A DNA stretch of 64,000 nt from Pseudomonas sp. GD03919 (GTDB lineage Bacteria; Pseudomonadota; Gammaproteobacteria; Pseudomonadales; Pseudomonadaceae). Location of the stretch: assembly GCF_029814935.1 (NCBI RefSeq), contig NZ_CP104582.1, forward strand, positions 1,612,001 to 1,676,000, in the 5' to 3' direction. Every line of letters starts with the position of its first letter. Position 1 is the stretch's first letter. Positions 20,092 through 29,463 of the stretch are shown piece after piece. The notes beneath the pieces were generated by a model. That model was not told where the DNA came from. It did no database searches and worked only from the letters and a program-made list of their open reading frames with translations. Made by a program: the position numbers and the translations under genes.

Positions 20092-21870
20092 ATGACTGCC
20101 GTTAAACAAGCACTCGGGATCACCGATGTGGTGCTGCGTGACGCCCACCAATCCATCCTGGCCACCCGAGTGCGCCTGGAAGACATGCTGCCGATCGCGG
20201 CCAAGCTCGATCAGGTCGGCTTCTGGTCGGTGGAGTCCTGGGGCGGCGCCACCTTCGATGCCTGCATTCGTTATCTGGGCGAAGACCCCTGGGAGCGCAT
20301 CCGCGAGCTGAAGAAGGCGATGCCCAACACCCGTCAGCAGATGCTGCTGCGTGGGCAGAACCTGCTGGGCTACCGGCACTACGCCGACGACGTGGTGGAG
20401 AAATTCGTCGAGCGTGCCGCGGTCAACGGCGTCGACGTGTTCCGCGTGTTCGATGCGATGAACGATCCGCGCAACCTGGGAACCGCGCTCAAGGCCGTCA
20501 AGCAGCAGGGCAAGCATGCCCAGGGCACCATTTCCTATACCACCAGCCCTGTGCATACCCTGGACATGTGGGTCGATCTGGCCAAGCAGATCGAAGACAT
20601 GGGCGCCGACTCGGTGGCCATCAAGGACATGGCGGGTATCCTCACCCCGTACACCGCCTTCGAATTGGTCTCGCGCCTGAAGGCCAGCCTTGCCATTCCG
20701 ATCCATATGCAATGCCACGCTACCGCGGGGCTGTCGTCCGTGGCGATTCTCAAGGCAGTGGAAGCCGGTATCGACAATGTCGACACCGCCATCTCCTCGC
20801 TGTCGATGACCTACGGTCATTCGCCGACCGAGTCGGTGGTGGCCATGTTCCAGGGCACCGAGCGCGACACCGGGCTCAACCTGGAGCTGCTGGAGGAAAT
20901 CGCCGCGTACTTCCGCGAGGTGCGCAAGAAGTACGCGAAGTTCGAAGGCAACCTCAAGGGGGTCGATTCGCGCATCCTGGTCGCCCAGGTGCCGGGCGGC
21001 ATGCTCACCAACATGGAAAGCCAGCTCAAAGAGCAGGGCGCCCAGGACAAGTTCGACCAGGTGCTGGCCGAGATCCCGCGCGTGCGCGAAGACCTCGGCT
21101 TCATCCCGCTGGTGACCCCGACCTCGCAGATCGTCGGCACCCAGGCGGTGATCAACGTGCTCACCGGCGAGCGCTACAAATCCATCACCAAGGAAACCGC
21201 CGGTGTGCTCAAGGGCGAGTACGGTGCCGCGCCCGCGCCATTCAATGCCGAGCTGCAGGCTCGTGTACTTGACGGCAGCGAAGCCATCACCTGCCGCCCC
21301 GCCGATCTGCTCGATGCCGAGATGGACAAGCTGACCGCCGAACTCAAGGGCATCGCCCAGGAGAAGGGCATCAAGCTGGCCGCCGACGAGATCGACGACG
21401 TGCTGACCTACGCGCTGTTCCCGCAGATCGGCCTGAAATTCCTGGAAAACCGTGGCAACCCGGCAGCCTTCGAGCCGGCGCCGACCGGCAAGGAAACTCC
21501 GGCTCGCGAGGCCGGCAAGCCCGAGGTTTATACCGTCGAAGTCAATGGCAAGTCGTTCGTCGTGCAGGTCAGCGAAGGTGGCGACATCGAAGGCATCAAG
21601 CCTGTCGGTGGCGCAGCGAGCGCCGCGCCGGCCGCGGCCCCGGTCGCAGCGGGCGGTGGCGAGCCGCAGGCGGCGCCGCTGGCCGGCAATATCTTCAAGG
21701 TACTGGTGCAGCCTGGCCAAGCCGTGGAGGAGGGCCAACTGGTGATCATCCTCGAAGCGATGAAGATGGAAACCGAGATCCGCGCCTTCAGGGCCGGTAC
21801 CGTCGGCGCCGTCAACGTCAAGGTTGGTGATGCGGTGGCGGTGGGCGACAGCCTGCTGACCATCGGCTGA
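20092..21870 (+). CDS. oadA: Oxaloacetate decarboxylase alpha subunit OadA (biotin-dependent)
   Basis: This subunit moves the carboxyl group from oxaloacetate to biotin, releasing pyruvate. The 592-residue protein has the carboxyltransferase domain (metal-binding [10 protein letters not shown] start, IKDMAG; ~1-460), a Pro/Ala-rich linker, and a C-terminal biotinyl domain with the EAMKMET biotinylation site. Pyruvate carboxylase subunit B is similar, but adjacent oadG and oadB favour the Na+-pumping decarboxylase. ATG 20092 has a GGGAG site. Confidence 0.94.
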   Translation: MTAVKQALGITDVVLRDAHQSILATRVRLEDMLPIAAKLDQVGFWSVESWGGATFDACIRYLGEDPWERIRELKKAMPNTRQQMLLRGQNLLGYRHYADDVVEKFVERAAVNGVDVFRVFDAMNDPRNLGTALKAVKQQGKHAQGTISYTTSPVHTLDMWVDLAKQIEDMGADSVAIKDMAGILTPYTAFELVSRLKASLAIPIHMQCHATAGLSSVAILKAVEAGIDNVDTAISSLSMTYGHSPTESVVAMFQGTERDTGLNLELLEEIAAYFREVRKKYAKFEGNLKGVDSRILVAQVPGGMLTNMESQLKEQGAQDKFDQVLAEIPRVREDLGFIPLVTPTSQIVGTQAVINVLTGERYKSITKETAGVLKGEYGAAPAPFNAELQARVLDGSEAITCRPADLLDAEMDKLTAELKGIAQEKGIKLAADEIDDVLTYALFPQIGLKFLENRGNPAAFEPAPTGKETPAREAGKPEVYTVEVNGKSFVVQVSEGGDIEGIKPVGGAASAAPAAAPVAAGGGEPQAAPLAGNIFKVLVQPGQAVEEGQLVIILEAMKMETEIRAFRAGTVGAVNVKVGDAVAVGDSLLTIG

Positions 21871-21880
21871 GGAGCGCACC

Positions 21881-23017
21881 ATGGAAAAGCTGCTCAAGCT
21901 CTGGCAGAGCACCGGTCTGTACCATCTGGAGCCTGGCCAGGCGTTCATGATCGCGGTGTGCCTGCTGCTGATCTACCTGGCCATCAAAAAGGGCTTCGAA
22001 CCCCTGCTGTTGGTGCCCATCGGGTTCGGTGGGCTGCTGTCGAACATCCCGGTGGCCAACATGGCCGAAGGTGCCGGCTTCCTGCACCTGATCTATGAGG
22101 TGGGCCTGCCGACCAGCATCTTCCCGTTGCTGATCTTCCTCGGCGTCGGCGCCATGACCGACTTCGGCCCGATGCTGGCCAATCCGAAGACGCTGCTGCT
22201 TGGCGCCGCTGCGCAGTTCGGCATTTTCGGCACTCTGCTCGGCGCGCTGGCGATCACCGCGCTGGGCATTCCCGGCATGGAGTTCACGCTCAAGGAGGCG
22301 GCGTCCATCGCCATCATCGGCGGTGCGGACGGGCCGACCTCGATTTTCGTCACCTCCAAGCTGGCGCCCGATCTGCTCGGCCCCATCGCCGTGGCGGCCT
22401 ATGCCTATATGGCGCTGGTACCGCTGCTGCAACCGCCGATCATGCGTGCGCTGACCAGCAAGGAAGAACGCGCCATCGTCATGCAGCAACTGCGTCCGGT
22501 GGGGCAGACCGAGAAGATCATCTTCCCCATCGTGCTGTGCATCCTGGTCGGCCTGCTGCTGCCCGATGCCGCGCCACTGATCGGCATGTTCGCCCTCGGC
22601 AACCTGCTGCGTGAGGCTGGTGTGGTCGAGCGCCTGGCCGACACCTCGCGCAACGCGCTGATCAACATCGTCACCATCTTCCTCGGCCTGACCGTGGGCT
22701 CCAAGCTGTCGGCCGAGGCCTTCCTGCAGCTCAAGACCCTCGGCATCCTGATGCTGGGCATGGTGGCGTTCTGCGCCGGCACCGCAGCCGGGGTGCTGAT
22801 GGCCAAGCTGATGAACCTGTTCAGCAGCAACAAGGTCAACCCGCTGATCGGTTCGGCAGGTGTATCGGCGGTGCCGATGGCGGCAAGGGTGTCGAACAAG
22901 GTCGGCCTGGAGGCCAACCCGCAGAATTTCCTGCTGATGCATGCCATGGGGCCGAACGTGGCCGGGGTGATCGGCTCTGCCGTAGCGGCGGGGGTACTGC
23001 TCAGCTTCGTTGGCTGA
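21881..23017 (+). CDS. oadB: Oxaloacetate decarboxylase beta subunit OadB (Na+ pump)
   Basis: This integral membrane subunit decarboxylates carboxybiotin and couples this to Na+ export. The 378-residue protein has about nine hydrophobic helices. The conserved [10 protein letters not shown] carries the aspartate essential for Na+ coupling, and [16 protein letters not shown] is near the C-terminus. It follows oadA by 10 bases. A strong hairpin (23019-23048) without a T tract and then a bidirectional terminator follow. Confidence 0.95.
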   Translation: MEKLLKLWQSTGLYHLEPGQAFMIAVCLLLIYLAIKKGFEPLLLVPIGFGGLLSNIPVANMAEGAGFLHLIYEVGLPTSIFPLLIFLGVGAMTDFGPMLANPKTLLLGAAAQFGIFGTLLGALAITALGIPGMEFTLKEAASIAIIGGADGPTSIFVTSKLAPDLLGPIAVAAYAYMALVPLLQPPIMRALTSKEERAIVMQQLRPVGQTEKIIFPIVLCILVGLLLPDAAPLIGMFALGNLLREAGVVERLADTSRNALINIVTIFLGLTVGSKLSAEAFLQLKTLGILMLGMVAFCAGTAAGVLMAKLMNLFSSNKVNPLIGSAGVSAVPMAARVSNKVGLEANPQNFLLMHAMGPNVAGVIGSAVAAGVLLSFVG

Positions 23018-23018
23018 C

Positions 23019-23048
23019 GAAGGCGCGGAGTTCGCTCCGCGCTTCGCC
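23019..23048. other. Hairpin after oadB
   Basis: CGAAGGCGCGGAG pairs with CTCCGCGCTTCG around the TTCG loop, directly after the oadB stop. There is no T run, so it looks like a 3'-end protecting hairpin rather than a terminator. Confidence 0.6.
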
Positions 23049-23087
23049 AATATTGCCCGGCAGTGCCGCTGGCAAATATGGCAGGAA

Positions 23088-23117
23088 TAAAAAAACCGGC
23101 TCTAGGCCGGTTTTTTA
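23088..23117. terminator. Bidirectional terminator between oadB and amrZ
   Basis: A-rich and T-rich flanks surround CCGGC-TCTA-GGCCGG; the stem AAAAAACCGG pairs with CCGGTTTTTT. It serves the convergent oadGAB and amrZ transcripts. Confidence 0.85.
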
Positions 23118-23128
23118 ATGGGCTCGCC

Positions 23129-23455
23129 TCAGGCTTCTTCGGCGGCCATTTCCACGTCGTGGGCGATCAGAGCAACCAGCGCGTTCTGCTGACGGCGCGA
23201 CAACTGACGAAAACGCTGCAGCAATTCACGCTCATGGAGGCTCAGTTCGGGGCTGTCGAGACGCAGACTGAGGTCGTCATCCAGAGCACCTTCCTGAAGC
23301 ATGCTCTGCTCCAGACGGGCGATGATTTCCGAATTCATACTGCGGTGATGGTTGCGTGCTACGTCAGCAATACGCTCACGCATGCCATCTGGCAAGCGAA
23401 CGACAAATTTGTCAGCCGTACGGCTGGAGTAAATAGCCTGTTTCATAGGGCGCAT
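23129..23455 (-). CDS. amrZ: AmrZ/AlgZ, ribbon-helix-helix transcription factor
   Basis: AmrZ is an Arc-type regulator that in P. aeruginosa activates alginate genes, represses fleQ-dependent motility and controls c-di-GMP. The 108-residue protein is nearly identical in layout: a flexible N-terminus, the DNA-contact strand DKFVVRLP (K16, V18, R20), the RHH core to ~65, and the C-terminal oligomerisation domain [19 protein letters not shown]. There is a small length change near residues 7-9 compared with the P. aeruginosa form. The neighbouring phn locus is also next to amrZ in P. aeruginosa. Confidence 0.95.
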   Translation of the reverse strand: MRPMKQAIYSSRTADKFVVRLPDGMRERIADVARNHHRSMNSEIIARLEQSMLQEGALDDDLSLRLDSPELSLHERELLQRFRQLSRRQQNALVALIAHDVEMAAEEA

Positions 23456-23694
23456 ACATTACCGGTTAGTTCAGGGAGCGATACTGGTAGTCAGTGTCGA
23501 GATTGTCACCGGTTTGACCGTCTTTCGCACTAGCCGTTCAACCAGTATCGCGTTCTGCGTCATTACGACCCGTGGGTCGTCTGAACAGTTCCTTGACGCC
23601 AAATACGTGGCAGATTGTGATCGATATAGGGGCGTTGTGCCAGCACCGATCGTCAGAAATGAGTAGCAATTGGCACTAGCGTCCACTTCGACGC
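23456..23694. other. Long amrZ leader, no gene recognised
   Basis: About 380 bases separate amrZ and phnC. In P. aeruginosa amrZ is transcribed from a distant AlgU-dependent, autoregulated promoter, so a long leader is expected. I could not assign a confident AlgU promoter here. A 95-codon antisense frame (23471-23758) has no family features and is not called. Confidence 0.4.
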
Positions 23695-23758
23695 CTGTCA
23701 TCGGAAAAAATTCCAGCGCTTTCATCCAATCGTCACCTGCATTTAACCGCTCTGACAT
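23695..23758 (+). promoter_or_regulatory. Candidate PhoB-binding (Pho box) region of phnC
   Basis: One exact CTGTCAT (23695-23701) is followed by CTTTCAT (23719), TCGTCAC (23730) and CTGACAT (23752). The last three are in 11-bp phase, as in Pho boxes (7-mer plus 4-base spacer). The 7-mer at 23741 fits poorly. It lies 80-140 bases before phnC. Phosphate control of phn operons is well known, but this assignment is inference. Confidence 0.45.
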
Positions 23759-23836
23759 GGAACCTGCCTACCGTGGTCTACACCAGATGGCGGTCGCTTC
23801 GCCTTCTGATCATTGATGATAGTAGAGGGCCAGCAT

Positions 23837-24661
23837 ATGAGCGCAGCGATTCGAGTCGACCGTCTGAACAAGAGCTTCGGCCGTAAACAGGCGCTGTTCG
23901 ACCTGGCGCTTTCGGTACAGCCGGGCGAGATGGTGGCGCTGATCGGCGCATCGGGCTCGGGCAAGTCGACCCTGCTGCGACATCTGGCCGGACTGGCCCG
24001 CGGCGATGCCGGCAGTATCGAAGTGCTCGGGCGCCAGGTCCAGGCTGATGGCCGCCTCAATGGCGACGTGCGTCGCCAGCGCGCCGATATCGGCTACATC
24101 TTCCAGCAGTTCAATCTGGTCGGTCGCCTCAGCGTGCTGCAGAACGTGCTGCTCGGTGGCCTGGGCCGCATGCCGCGCTGGCGCGGCAGTCTCAGCCTGT
24201 TCAACGCCGAGGAGAAACAGCGCGCCATGCAGGCGCTGGAGCGCGTCGGCCTGGCCGAGTTCGCTGCGCAGCGCGCCTCCACTCTGTCCGGCGGCCAGCA
24301 ACAGCGCGTGGCCATCGCCCGCGCGCTGTGCCAGCAGGCCGAAGTGATCCTTGCCGACGAACCGATCGCCTCGCTCGACCCGGAGTCGGCGCGCAAGGTG
24401 ATGGAAATTCTCGCCGACATTAATCGTCGCGATGGCAAGACCGTGGTGGTGACCCTGCATCAGGTCGACTACGCGGTGCGCTATTGCCAGCGCGCCGTGG
24501 CGCTCAAGGGCGGGCGCATTCATTTCGACGGCCCCACCGAAAGCTTCAATCCCGATTTCCTCAACGACCTCTACGGCGGTGATCTCGATATCAGCCTGCT
24601 GCTGCCGCAAGGGCAGCGCCCGCGTGCCGTGGAGCGTCCGCTGACGCTGGCCAAGGCCTGA
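23837..24661 (+). CDS. phnC: Phosphonate ABC transporter ATP-binding protein PhnC
   Basis: This ATPase powers import of phosphonates with PhnD and PhnE. The 274-residue protein has Walker A (GASGSGKST), the Q-loop (FQQFNLV), the signature [15 protein letters not shown] and Walker B (VILADEP). ATG 23837 (SAAIRVDRL) was chosen over a GTG/ATG pair at 23813 because the extra residues are not family-like. It is the first gene of a complete phn locus, with possible Pho boxes upstream. Confidence 0.94.
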   Translation: MSAAIRVDRLNKSFGRKQALFDLALSVQPGEMVALIGASGSGKSTLLRHLAGLARGDAGSIEVLGRQVQADGRLNGDVRRQRADIGYIFQQFNLVGRLSVLQNVLLGGLGRMPRWRGSLSLFNAEEKQRAMQALERVGLAEFAAQRASTLSGGQQQRVAIARALCQQAEVILADEPIASLDPESARKVMEILADINRRDGKTVVVTLHQVDYAVRYCQRAVALKGGRIHFDGPTESFNPDFLNDLYGGDLDISLLLPQGQRPRAVERPLTLAKA

Positions 24662-24715
24662 CGTCACTTTCCTCATTCGAAAAACCAACGCCAACTAGCA
24701 ACAGGAGTGTGCTCC

Positions 24716-25717
24716 ATGTTCAAACGCATCGGCCAGGTGCTGGCTGCCTCTGCGCTCGTTACCGGTTCCCTGCTGGGCTCGGTCCAGGCCGCCGAGGAAC
24801 TCAACTTCGGCATCATCTCCACCGAGTCCTCGCAGAACCTCAAGGCCATGTGGGATCCCTTCCTGGCCGACATGAGCAAGCAGACCGGGGTGAAGATCAA
24901 CGCCTTCTTCGCGCCTGACTATGCCGGGATCATCCAGGGCATGCGCTTCGACAAGGTCGATGTGGCCTGGTACGGCAACAAGTCGGCTATGGAAGCGGTG
25001 GACCGCGCCGGCGGCGAGATCTTCGCCCAGACCGTGGCGGCCAATGGCGCTCAGGGCTACTACAGCCTGCTGGTGGCGCACAAGGACAGCCCGATCGACT
25101 CGGTCGAGGACATGCTCAAGAACGCTTCGAGCCTGACCTTCGCCAACGGCGACCCCAACTCCACCTCCGGCTATCTGGTGCCCGGTTACTACGTGTTCGC
25201 CCAGAACAACGCCGACGCCGGCAAGATCTTCAAGCGCTCGCTCAACGGCAGCCATGAGGTCAACGCGCTGTCGGTGGCCAACAAGCAGGTCGATGTCGGC
25301 ACCTTCAACAGCGAGGGCATGGAGCGTCTGGAAGTGACCGCGCCGGACAAGGCCGCGCAGCTCAAGGTGATCTGGCAATCGCCGCTGATCCCCTCCGATC
25401 CCATCGTCTGGCGCAAGAACCTGCCGCAGGAAACCCGCGACAAGCTGCGCAACTTCTTCATGACCTACGGCGCCAAGCCGGAAGAGAAGAAGGTGCTCGA
25501 GGGCCTGCAGTGGGGCCAGTTCAAGCCTTCGGACAACGACCAGCTGCTGCCGATTCGTCAGCTCGAGCTGTTCAAGAAGCGCACCGAAGTGGCCAACAAC
25601 GACAAGCTCAAGGACGCCGACAAGCAGGCTCAGCTCAAGGAGCTGGACGCCGAGCTGGCCAAGCTCGAGCAGCGCATGGCAGAGCGTGAGAAGCAGGGCG
25701 GCGCCAGCGCCGGTTGA
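24716..25717 (+). CDS. phnD: Phosphonate-binding periplasmic protein PhnD
   Basis: This is the substrate receptor of the phosphonate importer. The 333-residue protein has a signal peptide (FKRIGQVLAASALVTGSLLGSVQAA), then the binding fold starting ELNFGIISTESSQNLK with conserved STSGYLVPGYY. A charged helical tail (KDADKQAQLKELDAELAKLE) suggests a short coiled coil. ATG 24716 has CAGGAG upstream. A perfect 11-bp hairpin follows before phnE, which would favour higher PhnD levels. Confidence 0.94.
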   Translation: MFKRIGQVLAASALVTGSLLGSVQAAEELNFGIISTESSQNLKAMWDPFLADMSKQTGVKINAFFAPDYAGIIQGMRFDKVDVAWYGNKSAMEAVDRAGGEIFAQTVAANGAQGYYSLLVAHKDSPIDSVEDMLKNASSLTFANGDPNSTSGYLVPGYYVFAQNNADAGKIFKRSLNGSHEVNALSVANKQVDVGTFNSEGMERLEVTAPDKAAQLKVIWQSPLIPSDPIVWRKNLPQETRDKLRNFFMTYGAKPEEKKVLEGLQWGQFKPSDNDQLLPIRQLELFKKRTEVANNDKLKDADKQAQLKELDAELAKLEQRMAEREKQGGASAG

Positions 25718-25723
25718 TCCTGG

Positions 25724-25751
25724 CAGCCCCTCGGTATCGACCGAGGGGCTG
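25724..25751. other. Intercistronic hairpin between phnD and phnE
   Basis: CAGCCCCTCGG (25724-25734) and its exact complement (25741-25751) enclose TATCGA. There is no T tract. Such hairpins after binding-protein genes commonly stabilise the upstream mRNA. Confidence 0.65.
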
Positions 25752-25780
25752 ACTGCAGTCGTTTTCCCCGAGATACCTTG

Positions 25781-26572
25781 ATGACCACTTTGACCACCCA
25801 TACCCCGACCGTCGATAGCAAACGCAGCTGGCTGCAACTGATCGGCTGGGGCCTGTTCTTCGCCGTGCTCGCCTGGTCCTGGCGGGGTGCGGAAATGAAC
25901 CCGCTGGCGCTGGTGCGCGATGCCGGCAACATGGCCACTTTCGCCGCCGACTTCTTCCCGCCGGATTTCAGCAACTGGCGGCACTACCTCAAGGAAATGG
26001 TGGTCACCGTGCAGATCGCCCTGTGGGGCACGGTGCTGGCCATTCTCTGCGCCATTCCGCTGGGCATCCTCTGTTCCGAGAACATCGTGCCCTGGTGGGT
26101 GTACCAGCCGGTACGCCGGGTGATGGATGCCTGCCGTTCGATCAACGAAATGGTCTTCGCCATGCTCTTCGTCGTCGCGGTCGGGCTCGGTCCCTTCGCC
26201 GGCGTGCTGGCGCTGTTCATCAGCACCACGGGGGTGCTGGCCAAGCTGTTCGCCGAGGCGGTCGAGGCCATCGATCCGGGTCCGGTCGAGGGCGTGCGCG
26301 CCACCGGCGCCAGTGCCCTGCAGGAGGTGATCTTTGGCGTCATCCCGCAGGTGCTGCCGCTGTGGATTTCCTACTCGCTGTACCGCTTCGAGTCCAACGT
26401 GCGCTCGGCCACGGTGGTCGGCATGGTTGGCGCCGGCGGCATCGGGGTGATCCTCTGGGAGGCGATTCGCGGCTTCCAGTTCGCCCAGACCTGCGCCCTG
26501 CTGATCGTGATCATCCTGGTGGTGAGCGCCATCGACATCCTATCCCAGCGCCTGCGCAAGCTCTTTATCTGA
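25781..26572 (+). CDS. phnE: Phosphonate ABC transporter permease PhnE
   Basis: This is the inner-membrane channel of the phosphonate importer. The 263-residue protein has about six helices; the EAA-type loop ([20 protein letters not shown]) contacts PhnC. A TTG at 25778 precedes ATG 25781; the ATG is preferred. The stop is followed at once by AAGGAGGAGGAG and a small hairpin before phnF. Confidence 0.93.
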   Translation: MTTLTTHTPTVDSKRSWLQLIGWGLFFAVLAWSWRGAEMNPLALVRDAGNMATFAADFFPPDFSNWRHYLKEMVVTVQIALWGTVLAILCAIPLGILCSENIVPWWVYQPVRRVMDACRSINEMVFAMLFVVAVGLGPFAGVLALFISTTGVLAKLFAEAVEAIDPGPVEGVRATGASALQEVIFGVIPQVLPLWISYSLYRFESNVRSATVVGMVGAGGIGVILWEAIRGFQFAQTCALLIVIILVVSAIDILSQRLRKLFI

Positions 26573-26582
26573 AGGAGGAGGA

Positions 26583-26604
26583 GGGCGCCTGCGTGCGCCC
26601 TTTT
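26583..26604 (+). terminator. Attenuator-like hairpin between phnE and phnF
   Basis: GGGCGC (26583-26588) pairs with GCGCCC (26595-26600) and is followed by TTTT. The hairpin separates a very strong Shine-Dalgarno (26572-26582) from the phnF ATG at 26611. Confidence 0.5.
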
Positions 26605-26610
26605 CAAACG

Positions 26611-27315
26611 ATGAACTTGTCTAGACAAAGCGAACCGCTGTACCGCGAGCTGGCCGCCGTGCTGCGCGAAGACGTGCAGCGCATGAGCCCGGGCGACTAC
26701 CTGCCGGGCGAGATGCAACTGGCCGCGCGCTTTTCCGTCAACCGCCACACCCTGCGCCGCGCGGTGGACGAGCTGGTGCTCGAAGGCCGCCTGCTGCGCC
26801 GCCAGGGCAAGGGCACCCAGGTGCTGGCCAAGCCACTGGTGTACCCGGTGGAAGCGGGCAGTGCCTTCAGCCAGTCGCTGTCGGCGCTCGGCCACCGTGT
26901 CGAGGCCAGGCTGATCGAGCGCCTGCGCCGCACTGGCAGCACCGAGGAATGCCGCCACCTGCAACTGCCCGACGGCAGCGAGCTGATCGAGCTGACCACC
27001 CTGCGCCTGCTCGAGGGGCAGCCGCTGAGCCTGATCCGCCACCGCTTCTGCGCCAGCCTGGCACCACAGTTGGCTGACTACCAGGGCGGTTCGCTGCGCC
27101 AGCACCTGGCCGAGCGCGACCTGCCGCTGACGCGCACCTTCAGCCTGATCGGCGCGCGCCTTCCCAGCCGCGAAGAGGCGGCGCACTTGCTGATGCCACG
27201 CCACGCGCCGCTGCTCAGCGTGCTCACTTTGTCCCGCGATCCCGCTGGTCGGGCGGTAGAGCTGGCGCAGTCCAGCAGCCGCGCCGACCGCTTCCAGTAC
27301 CAGGTAGCGACCTGA
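26611..27315 (+). CDS. phnF: GntR-family phosphonate utilisation regulator PhnF
   Basis: PhnF is a likely repressor of the phn genes. The 234-residue protein has an N-terminal winged helix (YRELAAVLREDVQ; ARFSVNRHTLRRAVDELV, ~5-70) and a C-terminal UTRA effector domain (~90-230). MNLSRQ aligns with the E. coli PhnF start, so ATG 26611 is used. A GTG at 26593 sits better behind the strong AGGAGGAGG site but inside the hairpin. The stop overlaps the phnG region. Confidence 0.9.
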   Translation: MNLSRQSEPLYRELAAVLREDVQRMSPGDYLPGEMQLAARFSVNRHTLRRAVDELVLEGRLLRRQGKGTQVLAKPLVYPVEAGSAFSQSLSALGHRVEARLIERLRRTGSTEECRHLQLPDGSELIELTTLRLLEGQPLSLIRHRFCASLAPQLADYQGGSLRQHLAERDLPLTRTFSLIGARLPSREEAAHLLMPRHAPLLSVLTLSRDPAGRAVELAQSSSRADRFQYQVAT

Positions 27316-27326
27316 TGGAGACCCGC

Positions 27327-27776
27327 ATGAACGAAACCGACCCGAACATCGCCGCGCGCCAGCGCTGGATGGGCGTGCTGGCCCGTGCCGGCAGCGCCCT
27401 CGATGCCCACGAGGCGGCGCTGAAGGACAGCGCCTACCAGCTGATCCGCGCTCCCGAGGTGGGCATGACCCTGGTGCGCGGACGCATGGGCGGCACCGGC
27501 AGCGCCTTCAACCTGGGCGAGATGACCGTGACCCGCTGCGTGGTGCGCCTGGCCGACGGCCGCACCGGCTACAGCTACCTGGCCGGCCGCGACAAGCGCC
27601 GCGCCGAACTGGCCGCCCTGGCCGACGCCCACCTGCAGGGCAGCGACCAGGCGCGCTGGCTCAGTGAGCTGATCGAACCCATAGCTCGCCAGCAGCGCGA
27701 GCAGCGCCTGGCCCGGGCCGCGCGCAGCGCCACCACCCAGGTGGAATTCTTCACCCTGGTCAGAGGAGAGGATTGA
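27327..27776 (+). CDS. phnG: C-P lyase core subunit PhnG
   Basis: PhnG is part of the PhnGHIJ core complex and helps PhnI make the ribose-phosphonate triphosphate intermediate. The 149-residue protein has RQRWMGVLARA near the start, the RGRMGGTGSAFNLGEMTVTR block, and VEFFTLVRGED at the C-terminus. ATG 27327 has GGAG 6 bases upstream; ATG 27315, overlapping the phnF stop, is the alternative. Its stop overlaps phnH (TGATG). Confidence 0.93.
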   Translation: MNETDPNIAARQRWMGVLARAGSALDAHEAALKDSAYQLIRAPEVGMTLVRGRMGGTGSAFNLGEMTVTRCVVRLADGRTGYSYLAGRDKRRAELAALADAHLQGSDQARWLSELIEPIARQQREQRLARAARSATTQVEFFTLVRGED

Positions 27777-28387
27777 TGACTACGCCGCACAGCTCGCACT
27801 GGCTGCAACCGGCTTTCGACGACCCGGTGCTCGATGCCCAGGTCAGCTTCCGCGCCGCCCTCGGCGCCCTTGCCGAACCGGGTCTGCCACGCGCCATGGA
27901 CCGCGCCCACGCCCTGGGCGACCTGGCCCCGGCCACCTATGGCCTGTGCCTGGCCTTTCTCGACAGCGACACGCCGCTATGGCTGGCGCCGCGCTTCGAT
28001 ACGCCGCTGATCCGCGCCAACCTGGCCTTCCACTGCGGCTGCCCGATCGTCGCCGAGCGCGAGATCGCCCTGTTCGCCCTGCTCGACGAGCGCGAGCTGG
28101 ATGATCTGTCGGACTTCGACAATGGCAGCGAACGCTACCCGGATCAATCCTGCACGCTGCTGATCCAGTTGGCTGATCTGCACGCCGGCCCGGCCTTGCG
28201 CTGGCGCGGTCCGGGTATCAAGGACGTGCGCAGTGTCAGTCTGCCGCTGCCGGCCTCGTTCTGGCAGCAGCGCCAGGCGCGCAGCGCCTTTCCCCGTGGC
28301 CTGGACTGCTTCTTCGCCGCGGGCGGGGAAGTGATCGGCCTGCCGCGCAGCACCCGTGTGCTGATCGAAACCGAGGAGGCTGCCTGA
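27776..28387 (+). CDS. phnH: C-P lyase core subunit PhnH
   Basis: PhnH is a structural subunit of the C-P lyase core complex with a PLP-transferase-like fold but no PLP lysine. The 203-residue protein has the conserved AFDDPVLDAQVSFRAAL N-terminus and RGPGIKDVRSVSLPLP. It overlaps phnG and phnI by one base each, so translation is coupled. Confidence 0.93.
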   Translation: MTTPHSSHWLQPAFDDPVLDAQVSFRAALGALAEPGLPRAMDRAHALGDLAPATYGLCLAFLDSDTPLWLAPRFDTPLIRANLAFHCGCPIVAEREIALFALLDERELDDLSDFDNGSERYPDQSCTLLIQLADLHAGPALRWRGPGIKDVRSVSLPLPASFWQQRQARSAFPRGLDCFFAAGGEVIGLPRSTRVLIETEEAA

Positions 28388-29463
28388 TGTATGTCGCCGT
28401 CAAGGGTGGCGAACGCGCCATCGACAATGCCCATCAGCTGCTGGCCAACCGTCGCCGCGGTGATACCGCCGTTGCCGAACTGGGCGTTGAGCAGATCCGC
28501 CAGCAGCTGCCGCTGGCCGTGGCCCGCGTCATGAGCGAGGGCTCGCTGTACGACGAGGAACTGGCCGCGCTGGCGATCAAGCAGGCGGCCGGTGACCTGA
28601 TGGAAGCCATTTTCCTGCTGCGCGCCTACCGCACCACGCTGCCGCGTTTCGGCGCCAGCGAGCCGCTGGATACCACGGAGATGCAGCTGGAGCGGCGCAT
28701 CTCTGCCACTTTCAAGGACCTGCCCGGCGGTCAACTGCTCGGCCCGACCTTCGACTACACCCACCGTCTGCTGGATTTCACCTTGCTGGCCGAGGGCGAC
28801 TATCCGGCGCCGGAAGCGGCCGTTACCGATGAGTCCAAACCTTGTCCGCGGGTGCTGGATTTTCTTGCAGGCGAAGGCCTGATGGCCCGCGAAGTGGATG
28901 ACGGCGCGCCAGTACCTGACATCACCCGCGAGCCGCTGGCCTTTCCCGCCAGCCGCGCCGAGCGCCTGCAGGCGCTGGCCCGTGGCGACGAGGGCTTCCT
29001 CCTGGCGCTGGGGTATTCCACCCAGCGTGGCTACGGACGCAACCACCCCTTCGCCGGGGAGATCCGTATCGGCGCCGCCGAGGTGTGGATGACGCCCGCC
29101 GAACTGGGTTTCGCCGTACCACTGGGCGACATCGAAATCACCGAGTGCGAGATGGTCAACCAGTTCGTCGGTGAAAGCGCCGAGCAGGCGCAGTTCACCC
29201 GCGGCTACGGCCTGGCCTTCGGTTACGCCGAGCGCAAGGCCATGGGCATGGCCCTGGTCGATCGTGCCCTGCGTGCCGGCGAGTACGGCGAGGAAGTGCA
29301 GGGCCCGGCGCAGGAGGAGGAGTTCGTGCTGATGCACTGCGACAACGTCGAGGCTGCCGGCTTCGTCTCGCACCTGAAGTTGCCGCATTACGTCGACTTT
29401 CAGGCCGAACTGGAACTGATCCGCAAGCTGCGCCGTCAGGCGTCGGCAGAGGAGAACCACTGA
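28387..29463 (+). CDS. phnI: C-P lyase nucleosidase/transferase subunit PhnI
   Basis: With PhnG, H and L, PhnI replaces adenine of ATP with the phosphonate to give alpha-D-ribose-1-phosphonate 5-triphosphate. The 358-residue protein begins YVAVKGGERAIDNAH, a strong family signature, and has EITECEMVNQF and LPHYVDFQAELELIRKLR. It is joined to phnH and phnJ by TGATG overlaps. Confidence 0.95.
   Translation: MYVAVKGGERAIDNAHQLLANRRRGDTAVAELGVEQIRQQLPLAVARVMSEGSLYDEELAALAIKQAAGDLMEAIFLLRAYRTTLPRFGASEPLDTTEMQLERRISATFKDLPGGQLLGPTFDYTHRLLDFTLLAEGDYPAPEAAVTDESKPCPRVLDFLAGEGLMAREVDDGAPVPDITREPLAFPASRAERLQALARGDEGFLLALGYSTQRGYGRNHPFAGEIRIGAAEVWMTPAELGFAVPLGDIEITECEMVNQFVGESAEQAQFTRGYGLAFGYAERKAMGMALVDRALRAGEYGEEVQGPAQEEEFVLMHCDNVEAAGFVSHLKLPHYVDFQAELELIRKLRRQASAEENH

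Noticed and set aside
20092..21870. Pyruvate carboxylase subunit B
   Set aside because: The domain layout is the same, but adjacent oadG and oadB and the absence of a subunit A gene favour oxaloacetate decarboxylase.
19714..21948. 744-codon minus-strand open frame opposite oadG and oadA
   Set aside because: Antisense shadow; the plus strand encodes conserved oxaloacetate decarboxylase motifs and the frame has no recognisable domain.
23540..23595. AlgU-type promoter for amrZ on the minus strand
   Set aside because: A GGAACT hexamer exists, but the -10 match at the right spacing is poor and the distance differs from what is expected.
23471..23758. 95-codon minus-strand frame upstream of amrZ
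   Set aside because: No ribosome site or family features. The region is expected to be the long amrZ leader and carries phn promoter elements.
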